DNA of 64,000 bases from Pseudomonas antarctica (GTDB lineage Bacteria > Pseudomonadota > Gammaproteobacteria > Pseudomonadales > Pseudomonadaceae): the NCBI RefSeq assembly GCF_900624995.1, contig NZ_UYXQ01000014.1, positions 1 through 64,000 on the forward strand. The letters run 5' to 3'. The notes beneath the pieces were generated by a model. That model was given only the letters and a program-made list of their open reading frames with translations. It did not search any database and was not told the DNA's origin. The stretch's first letter is position 1, and the number at the start of each line of letters is the position of its first letter. The translations under genes were made by a program, and so were the position numbers. Shown here piece after piece: positions 18,258 through 28,523 of the stretch.

Positions 18258-19859
18258 ATGCGTATTTCTACTGCTCAATATTACGAAACCAGCGCCACCA
18301 AGTACTCGGACAACTACTCCAGTGTGGTGAAGGCCCAGGAACAGGCCAGCTCCGGTGTGCGTGTGCAAACCGCCGCGGATGATCCGGTCGCGGCGGCGCG
18401 CCTGTTGTTGCTGCAACAGCAGAAAGACATGCTGGGCCAGTTCAGCGGTAACGTCACCAGCCTGAAGAACTCCCTGACCAACGAAGAAAGCGTGCTGAGT
18501 TCGATCGACGATGCGATGCAGCGCGCCAGTCAGTTGGCGCTGCGTGCCGGTGGTTCGATCAGCGACGCTGATCGCCGGTCTATCGCCAGCGAGATCGGCG
18601 CGATTGAAAATCAGGTACTGGGGCTGCTCAACAGCAAAGACTCGTCCGGCAACTATATGTTCTCCGGCTCCAAGTCCCAGACCCCGCCGTATTCGCGTAA
18701 CAGCGACGGCACCTACAGCTATCAGGGCGATGAAACGCCGCTGAGCCTGCAGGTTTCCAATACGCTGAACGTCAGCGCCGGTGATACCGGCAAGACCATT
18801 CTGGAAGGCGCAGCCAATTCGGGGCGTACCCAGGCCACGTGGCTGCCGCCGGTGCCGCAGACGGTGCCGCCTACGGTCAACGATAATAAGGTCGCGCTGT
18901 CGGCCGGGTTGGTCACCTCGGGTATCGACTACACCAAGAAATTCGCCGATGGCCAGCCCTACAAGCTGACCTTTACCAGCAGCACGCAATACAAGGTGGC
19001 CGACAAGGACGGCAATGACGTAACGTCCGAGATTGCCGGCAACGGCACGTTTGATGCCACCAAAGAGGGCAATAACAGCGTGGCGTTGCGCGGTGTGAAG
19101 TTCGACATCACGTTGAACCTGGGCGATGTCGCGCCCGGCGCCAACTCTGATGCACTGGTCAAGGATCGTTCGTTCAGCCTGGAAGCCAAGCCGGATACCT
19201 TCAGCGTCTCGCGCACGCCAAGCAATGCCTCCACGGCACAATTGACCGGTGCCAGTGTGTCCAATCAGGCGGACTACGCCAGCACATTCCCGGCAAACAG
19301 CGGGGCGGTTATCAAGTTCACCAGCGCTACGGCTTATGAGGTGTACGCCCAACCTTACTCGACCGACAGCAAGGCGATTGCCACCGGTGATACCGGGGGC
19401 GGTACCACGGTCACGGCGGCTGGGGTGACGTTTGATGTAAATGCCGGGCCACCGCAGGCGGGTGACCAGTTTTCGGTCGGTGCCAGCACTCAGAAAACCC
19501 AGAATGCGCTGGATACCCTCAGCCAATTGCGTCAGGCGCTGGAGCAACCTGCCGACGGCAATCCGGCAGCGACGATCAAGCTCAAGGATGTCCTGGATGC
19601 GTCGATCAGCAACCTGGCCAATTCACGTACCCAGCTCGATAACGTGCGCGGCTCCATCGGTGCGCGGCAGAATGCCCTGGATATCCAGGCCAGTGAAAAC
19701 ACCAGTGTTGGCCTGGCCAATACCAGCACCATGAGCGATCTGGCCAACATCGACATGGGCGAGGCGGCGATCAACCTGACGTTGCAGCAAACCATGCTGC
19801 AGGCGTCGCAACTGGCTTTCGTGAAAATCTCCCAGTTGACCCTGTTCAGCCGAATGTAA
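18258..19859 (+). CDS. flgL: hook-filament junction protein FlgL (HAP3)
   Basis: A 533-residue flagellin-related junction protein. The N-terminal 'MRISTAQYYETSATKYSDNYSS' and 'VQTAADDPVAAARLL' and the C-terminal 'ANIDMGEAAINLTLQQTMLQASQLAF' are conserved; the middle is an expanded variable region (about residues 150-410). GGGAGCC precedes the ATG. It ends the flgFGHIJKL operon, which closes with the strong hairpin at 19876-19909. Confidence 0.95.
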   Translation: MRISTAQYYETSATKYSDNYSSVVKAQEQASSGVRVQTAADDPVAAARLLLLQQQKDMLGQFSGNVTSLKNSLTNEESVLSSIDDAMQRASQLALRAGGSISDADRRSIASEIGAIENQVLGLLNSKDSSGNYMFSGSKSQTPPYSRNSDGTYSYQGDETPLSLQVSNTLNVSAGDTGKTILEGAANSGRTQATWLPPVPQTVPPTVNDNKVALSAGLVTSGIDYTKKFADGQPYKLTFTSSTQYKVADKDGNDVTSEIAGNGTFDATKEGNNSVALRGVKFDITLNLGDVAPGANSDALVKDRSFSLEAKPDTFSVSRTPSNASTAQLTGASVSNQADYASTFPANSGAVIKFTSATAYEVYAQPYSTDSKAIATGDTGGGTTVTAAGVTFDVNAGPPQAGDQFSVGASTQKTQNALDTLSQLRQALEQPADGNPAATIKLKDVLDASISNLANSRTQLDNVRGSIGARQNALDIQASENTSVGLANTSTMSDLANIDMGEAAINLTLQQTMLQASQLAFVKISQLTLFSRM

Positions 19860-19875
19860 TCTCATCGCGGTTACG

Positions 19876-19909
19876 CAACGGCCCAGCCTGGTAACAGGCT
19901 GGGCCGTTG
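19876..19909 (+). terminator. strong hairpin ending the flgF-flgL operon
   Basis: A perfect 15-bp stem (19876-19890 with 19895-19909) closes on a GTAA tetraloop 17 bases after the flgL stop. No long T-run follows, so it could end transcription weakly or mainly protect the 3' end. The remaining ~230 bases up to the FabH-like gene show no clear promoter to me. Confidence 0.65.
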
Positions 19910-20139
19910 TCGTTTCTGCGACTTAATTGTTTGAAGGTTTTGCACAAAGCACACAAAATTGAGTGACCTGTGAGTCATAAAGCGCATCTTCACTGTATCG
20001 TGTGAAAAGGATAAGTCGTCGCCAGGTCGTTGCGCGCGGGCTTTCAGCGAGATTTTTGCGGGGTTATCCCCTTTATTGTCAGCGCCCCCCGAGGCAGTTC
20101 GCGGGGTGTTCTCCAGTTATTTAGTATTGGGAAGCCACA

Positions 20140-21069
20140 ATGATTGGCATAAAAAGCATCGCCAGTTACGTGCCGGCAGACGGGATCGATAACTACGCCC
20201 AGGGTGCCAAATTCGCCAAGGATGAAGAGTTCATCATTGGCAAGATCGGCTCGGCGTTCCTGCCGCGTAAGGAAGCGGCGCAGGAGACCTCTGACCTGTG
20301 TGTCGAGGCGGTCAACGCTTTGTTTGCCAACAACCCGGATTTGAAGCGCGAGTCGATTGACGCGCTGATCGTCGTGACCCAGAACGGCGACGAAGAGGGT
20401 TTGCCGCACACCGCCGCCATTGTTCAGGACAAGCTTGGGTTGCCGACTCATGTGGCCGCCTTCGATGTTTCCTTGGGCTGCTCCGGCTACGTCTACGGCA
20501 TTTACGTGATGAAGGGCTTCATGGAAGCCGCCGGCCTGAAAAACGGCCTGCTGATCACCGCCGACCCGTATTCGAAGATCGTGGACCCGGAAGATCGCAA
20601 CACCACCATGTTGTTCGGTGATGCCGCCACCGCTACCTGGATGGGCGAAGGCGCGCCATGGTTGCTGGGCAAGTCCAAGTTCGGCACCGATGGTTCCGGC
20701 GCACCGCACCTGAAGGTCAGTGATGGGGTGTTTTTCATGAACGGCCGCCAGGTGTTCAACTTCGCCTTGCTCAAGGTGCCGGCGCATTTGCACGAACTGC
20801 TCAATGAATCGGACCTCAAGGCTGACGACATCGATGCGTTCTGCATTCACCAGGGCAGTGCGGCAATCGTCGATGCCGTGGCACGGCGGTTTGAAGATGC
20901 GCCGGTGGACAAGTTCATTAAGGACATGGTCGAGACCGGTAACACCGTGTCGTCGAGTATTCCACTGTTGCTTGAAAAGCACGTGATGAACGCGACCTGG
21001 AAGCGCGTGGCGATCAGTGGCTTTGGTGTGGGCCTGTCCTGGGGCTCGGCAATTCTCTATCGCCCGTGA
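20140..21069 (+). CDS. FabH-like 3-oxoacyl-ACP synthase III in the flagellin glycosylation position
   Basis: A 309-residue thiolase-fold condensing enzyme. The Cys-His-Asn triad is complete: Cys114 in 'VSLGCSGYVYG', His237 in 'FCIHQGS' and Asn268 in 'ETGNTVSSS'. The N-terminus 'IGIKSIASYVPADGIDNYAQGAKF' differs from housekeeping FabH. It lies between flgL and fliC, the position of the glycosylation island in P. aeruginosa and P. syringae. In P. syringae a FabH-type gene (orf3) accompanies the glycosyltransferases fgt1 and fgt2. Making an acyl group for a flagellin sugar is therefore a reasonable guess; no glycosyltransferase lies beside it here. Confidence 0.85.
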   Translation: MIGIKSIASYVPADGIDNYAQGAKFAKDEEFIIGKIGSAFLPRKEAAQETSDLCVEAVNALFANNPDLKRESIDALIVVTQNGDEEGLPHTAAIVQDKLGLPTHVAAFDVSLGCSGYVYGIYVMKGFMEAAGLKNGLLITADPYSKIVDPEDRNTTMLFGDAATATWMGEGAPWLLGKSKFGTDGSGAPHLKVSDGVFFMNGRQVFNFALLKVPAHLHELLNESDLKADDIDAFCIHQGSAAIVDAVARRFEDAPVDKFIKDMVETGNTVSSSIPLLLEKHVMNATWKRVAISGFGVGLSWGSAILYRP

Positions 21070-21107
21070 CGCTTTAATAGCCTGAACGCTCTCCACGAGG
21101 GTTTCAG

Positions 21108-21145
21108 AAAAAACGCCGATGATCGACCGATCATCGGCGTTTTTT
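21108..21145 (+). terminator. terminator after the FabH-like gene
   Basis: ACGCCGATGATC (21113-21124) pairs with GATCATCGGCGT (21129-21140) across a 4-base loop. It is flanked by A6 on the left and six T residues on the right (21140-21145), a textbook intrinsic terminator that could work in both directions. Confidence 0.9.
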
Positions 21146-21247
21146 ATTTGGCGCCAGAAAAGCCAATGAATCCGGGGTTTCGAGCTTTCGTAAAGCCTTG
21201 AAATGCAAGGGGTGGCACAGGGCTAGTAAAAAATTTCAAAAAAAGCC

Positions 21248-21274
21248 TCAAGCAACCGGCTCCCACGACGATAA
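21248..21274 (+). promoter_or_regulatory. sigma-28 (FliA) promoter of fliC
   Basis: TCAAGCAA (21248-21255), an 11-base spacer and GACGATAA (21267-21274) match the FliA consensus (TAAAGTTT-N11-GCCGATAA) with exact spacing and one mismatch in the -10. The predicted start near 21281 gives a leader of about 70 bases before the fliC ATG. Confidence 0.85.
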
Positions 21275-21353
21275 CTATTACGTAGGTTCTCAGGCCACAC
21301 CCGGCGGTTGCCAGGGCCGGAAGCCGCAGTATCCATCCAACGAGGATTTCGTC

Positions 21354-22769
21354 ATGGCTTTAACAGTAAACACCAACATTGCTTCGATCACTACTCAGGG
21401 CAACCTGAACAAAGCTGGCGGCGCCCTGGCCCAATCGATGCAGCGCCTGTCTTCCGGCCTGCGTATCAACAGCGCTAAAGACGACGCCGCCGGCCTGGGT
21501 ATCGCCAACCGTATGACCAGCCAGATCAACGGCCTGGGTCAAGCTGTAAAGAACGCCAACGATGGTATCTCCATCGCGCAGACCGCTGAAGGCGCAATGC
21601 AGGCTTCGACCGACATTCTGCAAAAAATGCGTACCCTGGCTCTGTCCTCGGCTACTGGCTCCCTGAGCACCGACGACCGTAAGTCGAACAACGACGAATA
21701 CCAGGCTCTGACTTCGGAACTGACCCGTATCGCCCAGACCACTACTTTCGGTGGCCAGAAGCTGCTGGACGGTTCGTACGGTACCAAGTCGATCCAGGTT
21801 GGCGCCAACGCTAACGAAACCATCAACCTGTCCCTGGACAACGTTGCTGCCAACAACATCGGTTCGCAGCAAATCAAGAGCATCGGCATCACTCCAGGCG
21901 CTGGTGTTGTAGGCGGCGCAATCGCAGTGACCGGTAACGGCCAGACTGCCAGCGTTACCGTAGCCGGTGCAGCTTCTGCCAAAACCATCGCTGCCCAGCT
22001 GAACGGCGCCATCGGTGGCCTGAGCGCTACCGCCAGCACTGAAGCTGAGTTCGTAGTCGGTGCCGGTGCTGCTACCGCTCCAGCTTCGTTCACCATGACC
22101 GTTGGCGGCCAAGCCACCACGTTCGTTGGCGTAAAAGACACTGCCAGCCTGGCTGACCAGCTGAAGTCGAACTCCGCCAAACTGGGTATCAGCGTTAACT
22201 ACGACGAGACCAAAGGCACTCTGTCGGTTAAATCCGACACCGGTGAAAACCTGTCCTTCAGCGCTTCGACCGCTGCCGGCACCATCACTGTTGCCACCAA
22301 AGACGGTTCGGGCGCTTACGGTACTGCTACTGCCCTGGCTGACGGCATCATCGCTACCGGTGCTGTGAACATGGACTCCGCCAAGGGCTACTCCCTGGAA
22401 GGCGCTGGCGTGACCGGTATCTTCGGTGCCGCTACTTCGGCTGCTTCGACCAAGACCGCCGTATCGCAAACTGACGTGACTGACGCCACCAAGGCCCAGA
22501 ACGCTGTGTCCGTGATCGACCAGGCTATCGCTACCATCTCCAGCTCCCGTTCGGGCCTGGGCGCTGTTCAGAACCGTCTGACCAGCACTGTGGACAACCT
22601 GTCCAACATCCAGAAAAACAGCACCGCTGCTCGTTCCACCATCCAGGACGTCGACTTCGCTTCCGAAGCCGCTGAACTGACCAAGCAGCAAACCCTGCAG
22701 TCGGCTTCCACCGCGATCCTGTCGCAGGCTAACCAGCTGCCATCCGCTGTACTGAAGCTGCTTCAGTAA
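21354..22769 (+). CDS. fliC: flagellin FliC
   Basis: The 471-residue filament subunit. Conserved D0/D1 helices form both ends ('[21 protein letters not shown]' and '..[14 protein letters not shown]') and the variable D2/D3 region is in the middle. The segment '[22 protein letters not shown]' resembles P. aeruginosa a-type flagellin more than the short type of several plant-associated strains. Residues 30-51 correspond to the flg22 epitope, with Gly49 where Gln is usual. The frame is open further upstream, but the ATG at 21354 follows CGAGGA and the sigma-28 promoter. A terminator follows at 22791. Confidence 0.97.
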   Translation: MALTVNTNIASITTQGNLNKAGGALAQSMQRLSSGLRINSAKDDAAGLGIANRMTSQINGLGQAVKNANDGISIAQTAEGAMQASTDILQKMRTLALSSATGSLSTDDRKSNNDEYQALTSELTRIAQTTTFGGQKLLDGSYGTKSIQVGANANETINLSLDNVAANNIGSQQIKSIGITPGAGVVGGAIAVTGNGQTASVTVAGAASAKTIAAQLNGAIGGLSATASTEAEFVVGAGAATAPASFTMTVGGQATTFVGVKDTASLADQLKSNSAKLGISVNYDETKGTLSVKSDTGENLSFSASTAAGTITVATKDGSGAYGTATALADGIIATGAVNMDSAKGYSLEGAGVTGIFGAATSAASTKTAVSQTDVTDATKAQNAVSVIDQAIATISSSRSGLGAVQNRLTSTVDNLSNIQKNSTAARSTIQDVDFASEAAELTKQQTLQSASTAILSQANQLPSAVLKLLQ

Positions 22770-22790
22770 TTACAGCACTTGGTGACTGAC

Positions 22791-22822
22791 GGAAGGGCGC
22801 GTTTACGTGCCCTTTCGTCTTT
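22791..22822 (+). terminator. terminator after fliC
   Basis: GGAAGGGCGCG (22791-22801) pairs with CGTGCCCTTTC (22806-22816), with two G-U pairs, around TTTA, and is followed by GTCTTTT. It separates the highly expressed fliC from flaG. Confidence 0.75.
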
Positions 22823-22843
22823 TCCAGTCAGAGGAGATTGGGC

Positions 22844-23194
22844 ATGGACATGAATGTAAAGTTGAACTTGTCTTATTCGCCGCTGGCCCCCCAAGGCGCT
22901 GCGGCACCTGTGGTTGCTGACAAAGACAAGAACAAGGTTGAGCCGGCCGCGCCAACCGCAGGTACGTCCCAAAAGGGCGATCTGGAAAAAGCGGTCACCG
23001 ATATTAAAGAATTCGTACAAGCGGCCCAGCGCAATCTGGATTTTTCTATTGATGATTCCACCCATAGGGTTGTGGTTAAGGTCATTGCCACCGACACCGG
23101 TGAAGTGATCCGCCAGATTCCCTCGGAAACTGCCTTGAAGCTGGCGCAAAGCTTGTCCAGCGCCAGTCACGTGCTGTTTGACGACAAGGCTTAA
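22844..23194 (+). CDS. flaG: FlaG-family protein
   Basis: A 116-residue small protein of the FlaG family, which influences filament length in Pseudomonas and Vibrio by an unclear mechanism. The N-terminal half is low-complexity (Ala/Pro/Lys); the C-terminal half holds the conserved block 'LDFSIDDSTHRVVVKVIATDTGEVIRQIPSE'. GAGGAG at 22831-22836 places the start at the ATG 22844 rather than the TTG at 22838. It lies between fliC and fliD, the usual position. Confidence 0.9.
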   Translation: MDMNVKLNLSYSPLAPQGAAAPVVADKDKNKVEPAAPTAGTSQKGDLEKAVTDIKEFVQAAQRNLDFSIDDSTHRVVVKVIATDTGEVIRQIPSETALKLAQSLSSASHVLFDDKA

Positions 23195-23196
23195 GC

Positions 23197-23212
23197 TGGC
23201 ATGAAATTTGTT
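23197..23212 (+). promoter_or_regulatory. weak sigma-54-like motif before fliD
   Basis: TGGCATGAAATTTGTT keeps the -24 TGGCA but has TTGT instead of TTGC at -12. fliD is an RpoN-dependent early gene in P. aeruginosa, so a promoter is expected about here, 64 bases before the start. The mismatch in the -12 GC makes the call uncertain. Confidence 0.35.
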
Positions 23213-23275
23213 GCTGCTACGACTTGAAGCGTTGTTCGTCAAGATAACGGCAGCCACCGGAACAGGAGAAAGATG

Positions 23276-24685
23276 ATGGCGGGTACAACGATTACGGGCG
23301 TGGGATCGGGCTTCGATACCCAGGCGATTGTGAAGTCCCTGGTGGATGCCGAGCGAGCGCCGAAGCAGGCGCAGATCAACACCCAATCGCAAAAGGCAAC
23401 TACCCAGCTGTCGTCGATCGGCAAGATCCAGGCTGCCCTGGACGCCTTCCGTGGTGCGCTGACCAGCATGGGCACCGATAACAGCTTCAGTGGCTTGACC
23501 GGTACGTCTTCGGATGAAAAGGTCGCAACCATGACGGCTAACCAGGGGGCTGCGAACGGTAGCTTCGCGCTGATCGTCAACCAGCTGGCGAAGCCCTCCA
23601 AGCTGTCCACCACCAGCTACGCGGGCGGCCAGTCGACGGTTGTCAACGCGACCAACAAAGCGACGACGTTGACCATCTCTCAGTCGGGCAAGAACTTCGA
23701 CCTGAGTGTTCCGGCGGGCTCGACGCTGCAGCAAGTGCGCGATTCGATCAACTCGCAATTCGGCACCGCAGGCTTGAGTGCCAACATCCTCACCGACTCC
23801 AACGGTTCGCGTCTGATTCTGACATCCACCAATGGTGGTGTGGGCTCCGACCTGACGATGTCGGGCAATTCCGGGATTGATACTGGCTACAAGGTGGTCG
23901 ACGTCCCGCAGAATGCCAAGTACACCATCGATAATATTCCGGCTGAATCGAAGACCAACAACATTACGGATGCCGTGAGTGGGGTGAGCATTAAATTGCT
24001 GTCACTTTCGCCTACGGTCACTCCCAATGATCCGAATACAGATAATCCGCCGCGTACGGCCATGACCATTTCGGTCACCACCAGCACCACCGCCCTCAAG
24101 TCCGGGGTCAAAGGCTTCGTCGACACCTACAACGCGTTGCTCAAGGCCATGAACGCCGAGACCAAGGTCACCAAGGATGCTGCCGGTAACTCCATCGCTG
24201 CGACCTTGACCGGCGACTCCACCATGCGCACCTTGCAGGCGGCGATTCGCAACGAGTTCAACTCGCTCTCCGGTAATGGCACCTTGAAGTCCCTGGCGCA
24301 ATTCGGCGTTACCACTGACCAGAACACCGGCGCGCTGAGCATCGACAGTAAGCAGTGGGATAAGGCGGTGCTGACCAATGCCGCCGATATCAACAGTATT
24401 TTCAGCGGCAAGACCGGTCTGCTGGCGCGCTTGACGGCCGCGACCGACGCCTACGCCAAGCCCACCACCGGGATTCTGGCGACGCGCACGACATCGTTGG
24501 CCGACAGCCTGAAAGACTTGACCGCGCAGCAGACCGACTTGGATGAGCGTCTGACGACGATGCAGGACGCCTTGACCCGCAAGTACACGGCCATGGATAC
24601 CCTGGTGGCGCAGCTGCGCCAGCAGAGCAACAGCATCCTCGGCACGCTCAATGCGATCAGTAATTCGAAAAGCAACAGCAACTGA
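23276..24685 (+). CDS. fliD: filament cap protein FliD (HAP2)
   Basis: The 469-residue filament cap, on which flagellin subunits fold. Landmarks are the N-terminal 'TTITGVGSGFDTQAIVKSLVDAERAPK', the block 'SFALIVNQLAKPSKL' and the C-terminal coiled coil 'LTAQQTDLDERLTTMQDALTRKYTAMDTLVAQL'. Two ATGs stand together (23273 and 23276); AGGAG at 23264-23268 is better spaced for the second. A hairpin follows at 24698. Confidence 0.95.
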   Translation: MAGTTITGVGSGFDTQAIVKSLVDAERAPKQAQINTQSQKATTQLSSIGKIQAALDAFRGALTSMGTDNSFSGLTGTSSDEKVATMTANQGAANGSFALIVNQLAKPSKLSTTSYAGGQSTVVNATNKATTLTISQSGKNFDLSVPAGSTLQQVRDSINSQFGTAGLSANILTDSNGSRLILTSTNGGVGSDLTMSGNSGIDTGYKVVDVPQNAKYTIDNIPAESKTNNITDAVSGVSIKLLSLSPTVTPNDPNTDNPPRTAMTISVTTSTTALKSGVKGFVDTYNALLKAMNAETKVTKDAAGNSIAATLTGDSTMRTLQAAIRNEFNSLSGNGTLKSLAQFGVTTDQNTGALSIDSKQWDKAVLTNAADINSIFSGKTGLLARLTAATDAYAKPTTGILATRTTSLADSLKDLTAQQTDLDERLTTMQDALTRKYTAMDTLVAQLRQQSNSILGTLNAISNSKSNSN

Positions 24686-24697
24686 TTGATCGCATAA

Positions 24698-24725
24698 AAA
24701 GCCCGGGTCCGTTGACCTGGGCTTT
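24698..24725 (+). terminator. hairpin between fliD and fliS
   Basis: AAAGCCCGGGTC (24698-24709) pairs with GACCTGGGCTTT (24714-24725), one G-U pair, around CGTT. An A-run precedes it and only a short T-rich tail follows, so read-through into fliS is likely to be partial rather than blocked. Confidence 0.65.
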
Positions 24726-24822
24726 GTTCTTTCTAAGACCGTCGGGTTAAAGTTTTTTGCGACCCAGTCGACATAATGGTTACTGAAAACCTTCTCGCTG
24801 TTGCCTGTCACGAGGTAGAAAC

Positions 24823-25227
24823 ATGAATCCCATGAGAGCCCTTCGCCAATACCAGAAGGTCAATTCCCATGCCCAGATCTCTGAAGCCAACCCGCATCGC
24901 CTGGTGCAGATGCTGATGGAGGGTGGCCTTGACCGTATGGCCCAAGCCAAAGGCGCGCTGGCGCGTGGCGACATCGCTCAGAAGGGCCTGATGCTGGGGA
25001 AAGCCACCGATATTCTGATCGGCCTACGTGATGGTTTGGATGCGGAAAAAAGCGACAACAAGGATTACGTCCAGCAATTGGAAGGCCTGTATGTCTACAT
25101 GTCCAACCGTTTGATGGAAGCTAACCTGCACAACGATGCCGACATGATCGACGAAGTCGCCCGTTTGCTGATTACCGTGAAAGAAGGCTGGGACGCCATC
25201 GCTGAGCCACAAGGTGCTGCACAATAA
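24823..25227 (+). CDS. fliS: flagellin export chaperone FliS
   Basis: A 134-residue four-helix chaperone that binds the flagellin C-terminus in the cytoplasm and delivers it to FlhA. Family motifs are 'ALRQYQKVNSHAQISEANPHRLVQMLMEG' at the N-terminus and 'YVYMSNRLMEANLHNDADMIDEVARLL' near the end. P. aeruginosa has two FliS-type genes here; this window has one FliS and one FliT-like gene. Confidence 0.95.
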   Translation: MNPMRALRQYQKVNSHAQISEANPHRLVQMLMEGGLDRMAQAKGALARGDIAQKGLMLGKATDILIGLRDGLDAEKSDNKDYVQQLEGLYVYMSNRLMEANLHNDADMIDEVARLLITVKEGWDAIAEPQGAAQ

Positions 25228-25251
25228 GGCCACTGGCCTTGAGGACACGTC

Positions 25252-25548
25252 ATGAGCCACGCACTGCAACGCATTGATGAAACCCGTGAAGCCTTGATCG
25301 GCGCGCTGGCGGAACGTAACTGGGACGCCATCGGCGAATTGGACATGGGCTGTCGCAGCGTGATCGACGACGTGCTCAGCGAAGCGCCGGTTGATGAAGA
25401 TGCGCTGCGGGAAAAGCTGGAAAGCCTGCTGGCGGTTTATCAGCAGTTGCTTGAGGTGACGACCGGCGAGCGCCAGGCGATTTTCGAAGAGATGTCGCAG
25501 ATCAACCAAGCTAAAAATGCGTCAAAGGTTTACCATCTGTTCGGCTGA
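25252..25548 (+). CDS. fliT: FliT-like flagellar export chaperone
   Basis: A 98-residue, highly charged, all-helical protein in the FliT position after fliS. Similarity to FliT is mostly structural: an N-terminal helix pair, a pattern of Glu/Leu heptads ('LREKLESLLAVYQQLLEV') and a short C-terminal helix. FliT chaperones FliD in enteric bacteria; the Pseudomonas protein is assumed to do the same. It ends 170 bases before fleQ. Confidence 0.7.
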   Translation: MSHALQRIDETREALIGALAERNWDAIGELDMGCRSVIDDVLSEAPVDEDALREKLESLLAVYQQLLEVTTGERQAIFEEMSQINQAKNASKVYHLFG

Positions 25549-25583
25549 ATGGGCTCAGTTAATCCGAACGGCGCGTCATATAT

Positions 25584-25612
25584 TTGACTGTGCCAGCATT
25601 TTTGACTTAACT
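25584..25612 (+). promoter_or_regulatory. sigma-70-like promoter for fleQ
   Basis: TTGACT (25584-25589), a 17-base spacer and TTAACT (25607-25612) form a reasonable housekeeping promoter about 100 bases before fleQ. No sigma-54 motif is seen, which fits FleQ as the class I master gene. Confidence 0.5.
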
Positions 25613-25718
25613 AGTGCTGTTTTCAGATTTCAGACGTCTAGTAAGGTAATAAGTCTTACAGGCGTCTTGATTGCCCTCACTCTGGGGCAGGAAGTTTTAC
25701 TAGGGAAGTTGCTATTGC

Positions 25719-27194
<1,476 letters not shown>

Positions 27195-27235
27195 CGCCTG
27201 TTTTTTAAGTCACTGAAATCCAGGTAGTTTTTTTT

Positions 27236-27251
27236 CGGCACGGGTATTGCT
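27236..27251 (+). promoter_or_regulatory. sigma-54 promoter of fleSR
   Basis: CGGCACGGGTATTGCT has GG at 27237-27238 and GC at 27249-27250, ten bases apart, and a near-consensus GGCACG. It lies 51 bases before fleS. fleSR is FleQ/RpoN-dependent (class II) in P. aeruginosa. Confidence 0.85.
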
Positions 27252-27301
27252 ACAGCCCTCGCAACGTTCCGTTTAACTGACGGTCAGCCAAGCGAGAGAG
27301 C

Positions 27302-28516
27302 ATGATGCCCCACGCCGCCCAACTTTCTTCAGGCCCTGCTATCCCAGGGCTCGTTCCGTGCGCAGAGCCGCTTACCCGGCAAGGGCTTGAACAGGCGTTT
27401 TCGCTGTTCAGCCAGATGTCGAACCAGCTCACCGACTCTTACAGCTTGCTGGAAGCCCGGGTTTCCGAGCTTAAAGGCGAGCTGGCGGTGGTCAGTGCCC
27501 AGCGCATGGAAGAGCTGGCCGAGAAAGAGCGCCTGGCCAACCGTCTGCAAAACCTCCTCGACCTATTGCCCGGTGGCGTGATCGTCATCGACGAAATGGG
27601 CCATGTCCGCGAAGCCAACCCGGCCGCGCGCGACTTGCTCGGCGAGCCGCTCGAAGGCGAGCTGTGGCGCCACGTCATCACGCGCTGCTTTTCGCCTCGT
27701 GAAGATGACGGCCATGAAATTTCCCTCAAGGACGGGCGCCGCTTGTCCATCGCCACCCGTTCCCTGGACGCTGAGCCTGGGCAGTTGGTGTTGCTCAACG
27801 ACCTGACTGAAACCCGTCACTTGCAAGACCAACTGGCGCGCCATGAAAGATTGTCGTCGCTGGGGCGCATGGTCGCTTCGTTGGCGCATCAGATCCGCAC
27901 GCCGTTATCGGCGGCACTGATCTACGCCAGTCATTTGACTGATGAACAATTGCCAGCCGCCACCCACCAACGATTTGCCGGTCGCCTCAAGGAGCGCCTG
28001 CATGAATTGGAGCATCAGGTGCGCGACATGTTGGTGTTTGCCCGCGGCGAATTGCCGCTGACCGATCGAATCACGCCGCCCGAGCTGATGCAGTCGCTGC
28101 AAGCGGCGGCGGCCACGCATATCCAGGATGTCAGCGTGCGCTGGCAGTGCGACAGCCACCTCGGCGAGTTGCTGTGCAACCGCGACACGCTGGTCGGCGC
28201 CTTGCTTAACTTGATCGAAAACGCCACCCAGGCCAGCGGCCCGTGTGCACGGCTCAAAGTGCACCTGTACAGCCGCGAGCAAACCCTGCGCCTGTGCATC
28301 AGCGACAGCGGCAGCGGCATCGATCCGGTGGTGCTGAAACGCCTGGGCGAACCCTTTTTTACCACCAAGACCAATGGTACGGGCCTGGGCCTGACCGTGG
28401 TCAAGGCAGTGGCGCGTGCGCATCAGGGAGAATTGCAACTGCACTCCCGGTTGGGGCGTGGTACGTGTGCATTGATGACCTTGCCGCTGTTTTTTAGCGC
28501 GGCAAGCGCGGAGTAA
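27302..28516 (+). CDS. fleS: sensor histidine kinase FleS
   Basis: A 404-residue cytoplasmic histidine kinase. It has a coiled N-terminus (about 30-85), a PAS domain ('DLLPGGVIVIDEMGHVREANPAA', about 85-180), the HisKA helix with phosphoacceptor His196 ('LASLAHQIRTPLSAAL'-type) and a HATPase domain with 'LLNLIENATQA', 'DSGSGI' and 'GTGLGL'. There is no membrane segment, so the signal is internal, probably the state of basal-body assembly. It is followed by fleR after 7 bases; together they switch on class III genes. Confidence 0.95.
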   Translation: MMPHAAQLSSGPAIPGLVPCAEPLTRQGLEQAFSLFSQMSNQLTDSYSLLEARVSELKGELAVVSAQRMEELAEKERLANRLQNLLDLLPGGVIVIDEMGHVREANPAARDLLGEPLEGELWRHVITRCFSPREDDGHEISLKDGRRLSIATRSLDAEPGQLVLLNDLTETRHLQDQLARHERLSSLGRMVASLAHQIRTPLSAALIYASHLTDEQLPAATHQRFAGRLKERLHELEHQVRDMLVFARGELPLTDRITPPELMQSLQAAAATHIQDVSVRWQCDSHLGELLCNRDTLVGALLNLIENATQASGPCARLKVHLYSREQTLRLCISDSGSGIDPVVLKRLGEPFFTTKTNGTGLGLTVVKAVARAHQGELQLHSRLGRGTCALMTLPLFFSAASAE

Positions 28517-28523
28517 AAGGACT

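Noticed and set aside
19910-20139. Promoter for the FabH-like gene
   Set aside because: AT-rich stretches exist but no sigma-70, sigma-54 or sigma-28 motif has acceptable spacing, so none is annotated.
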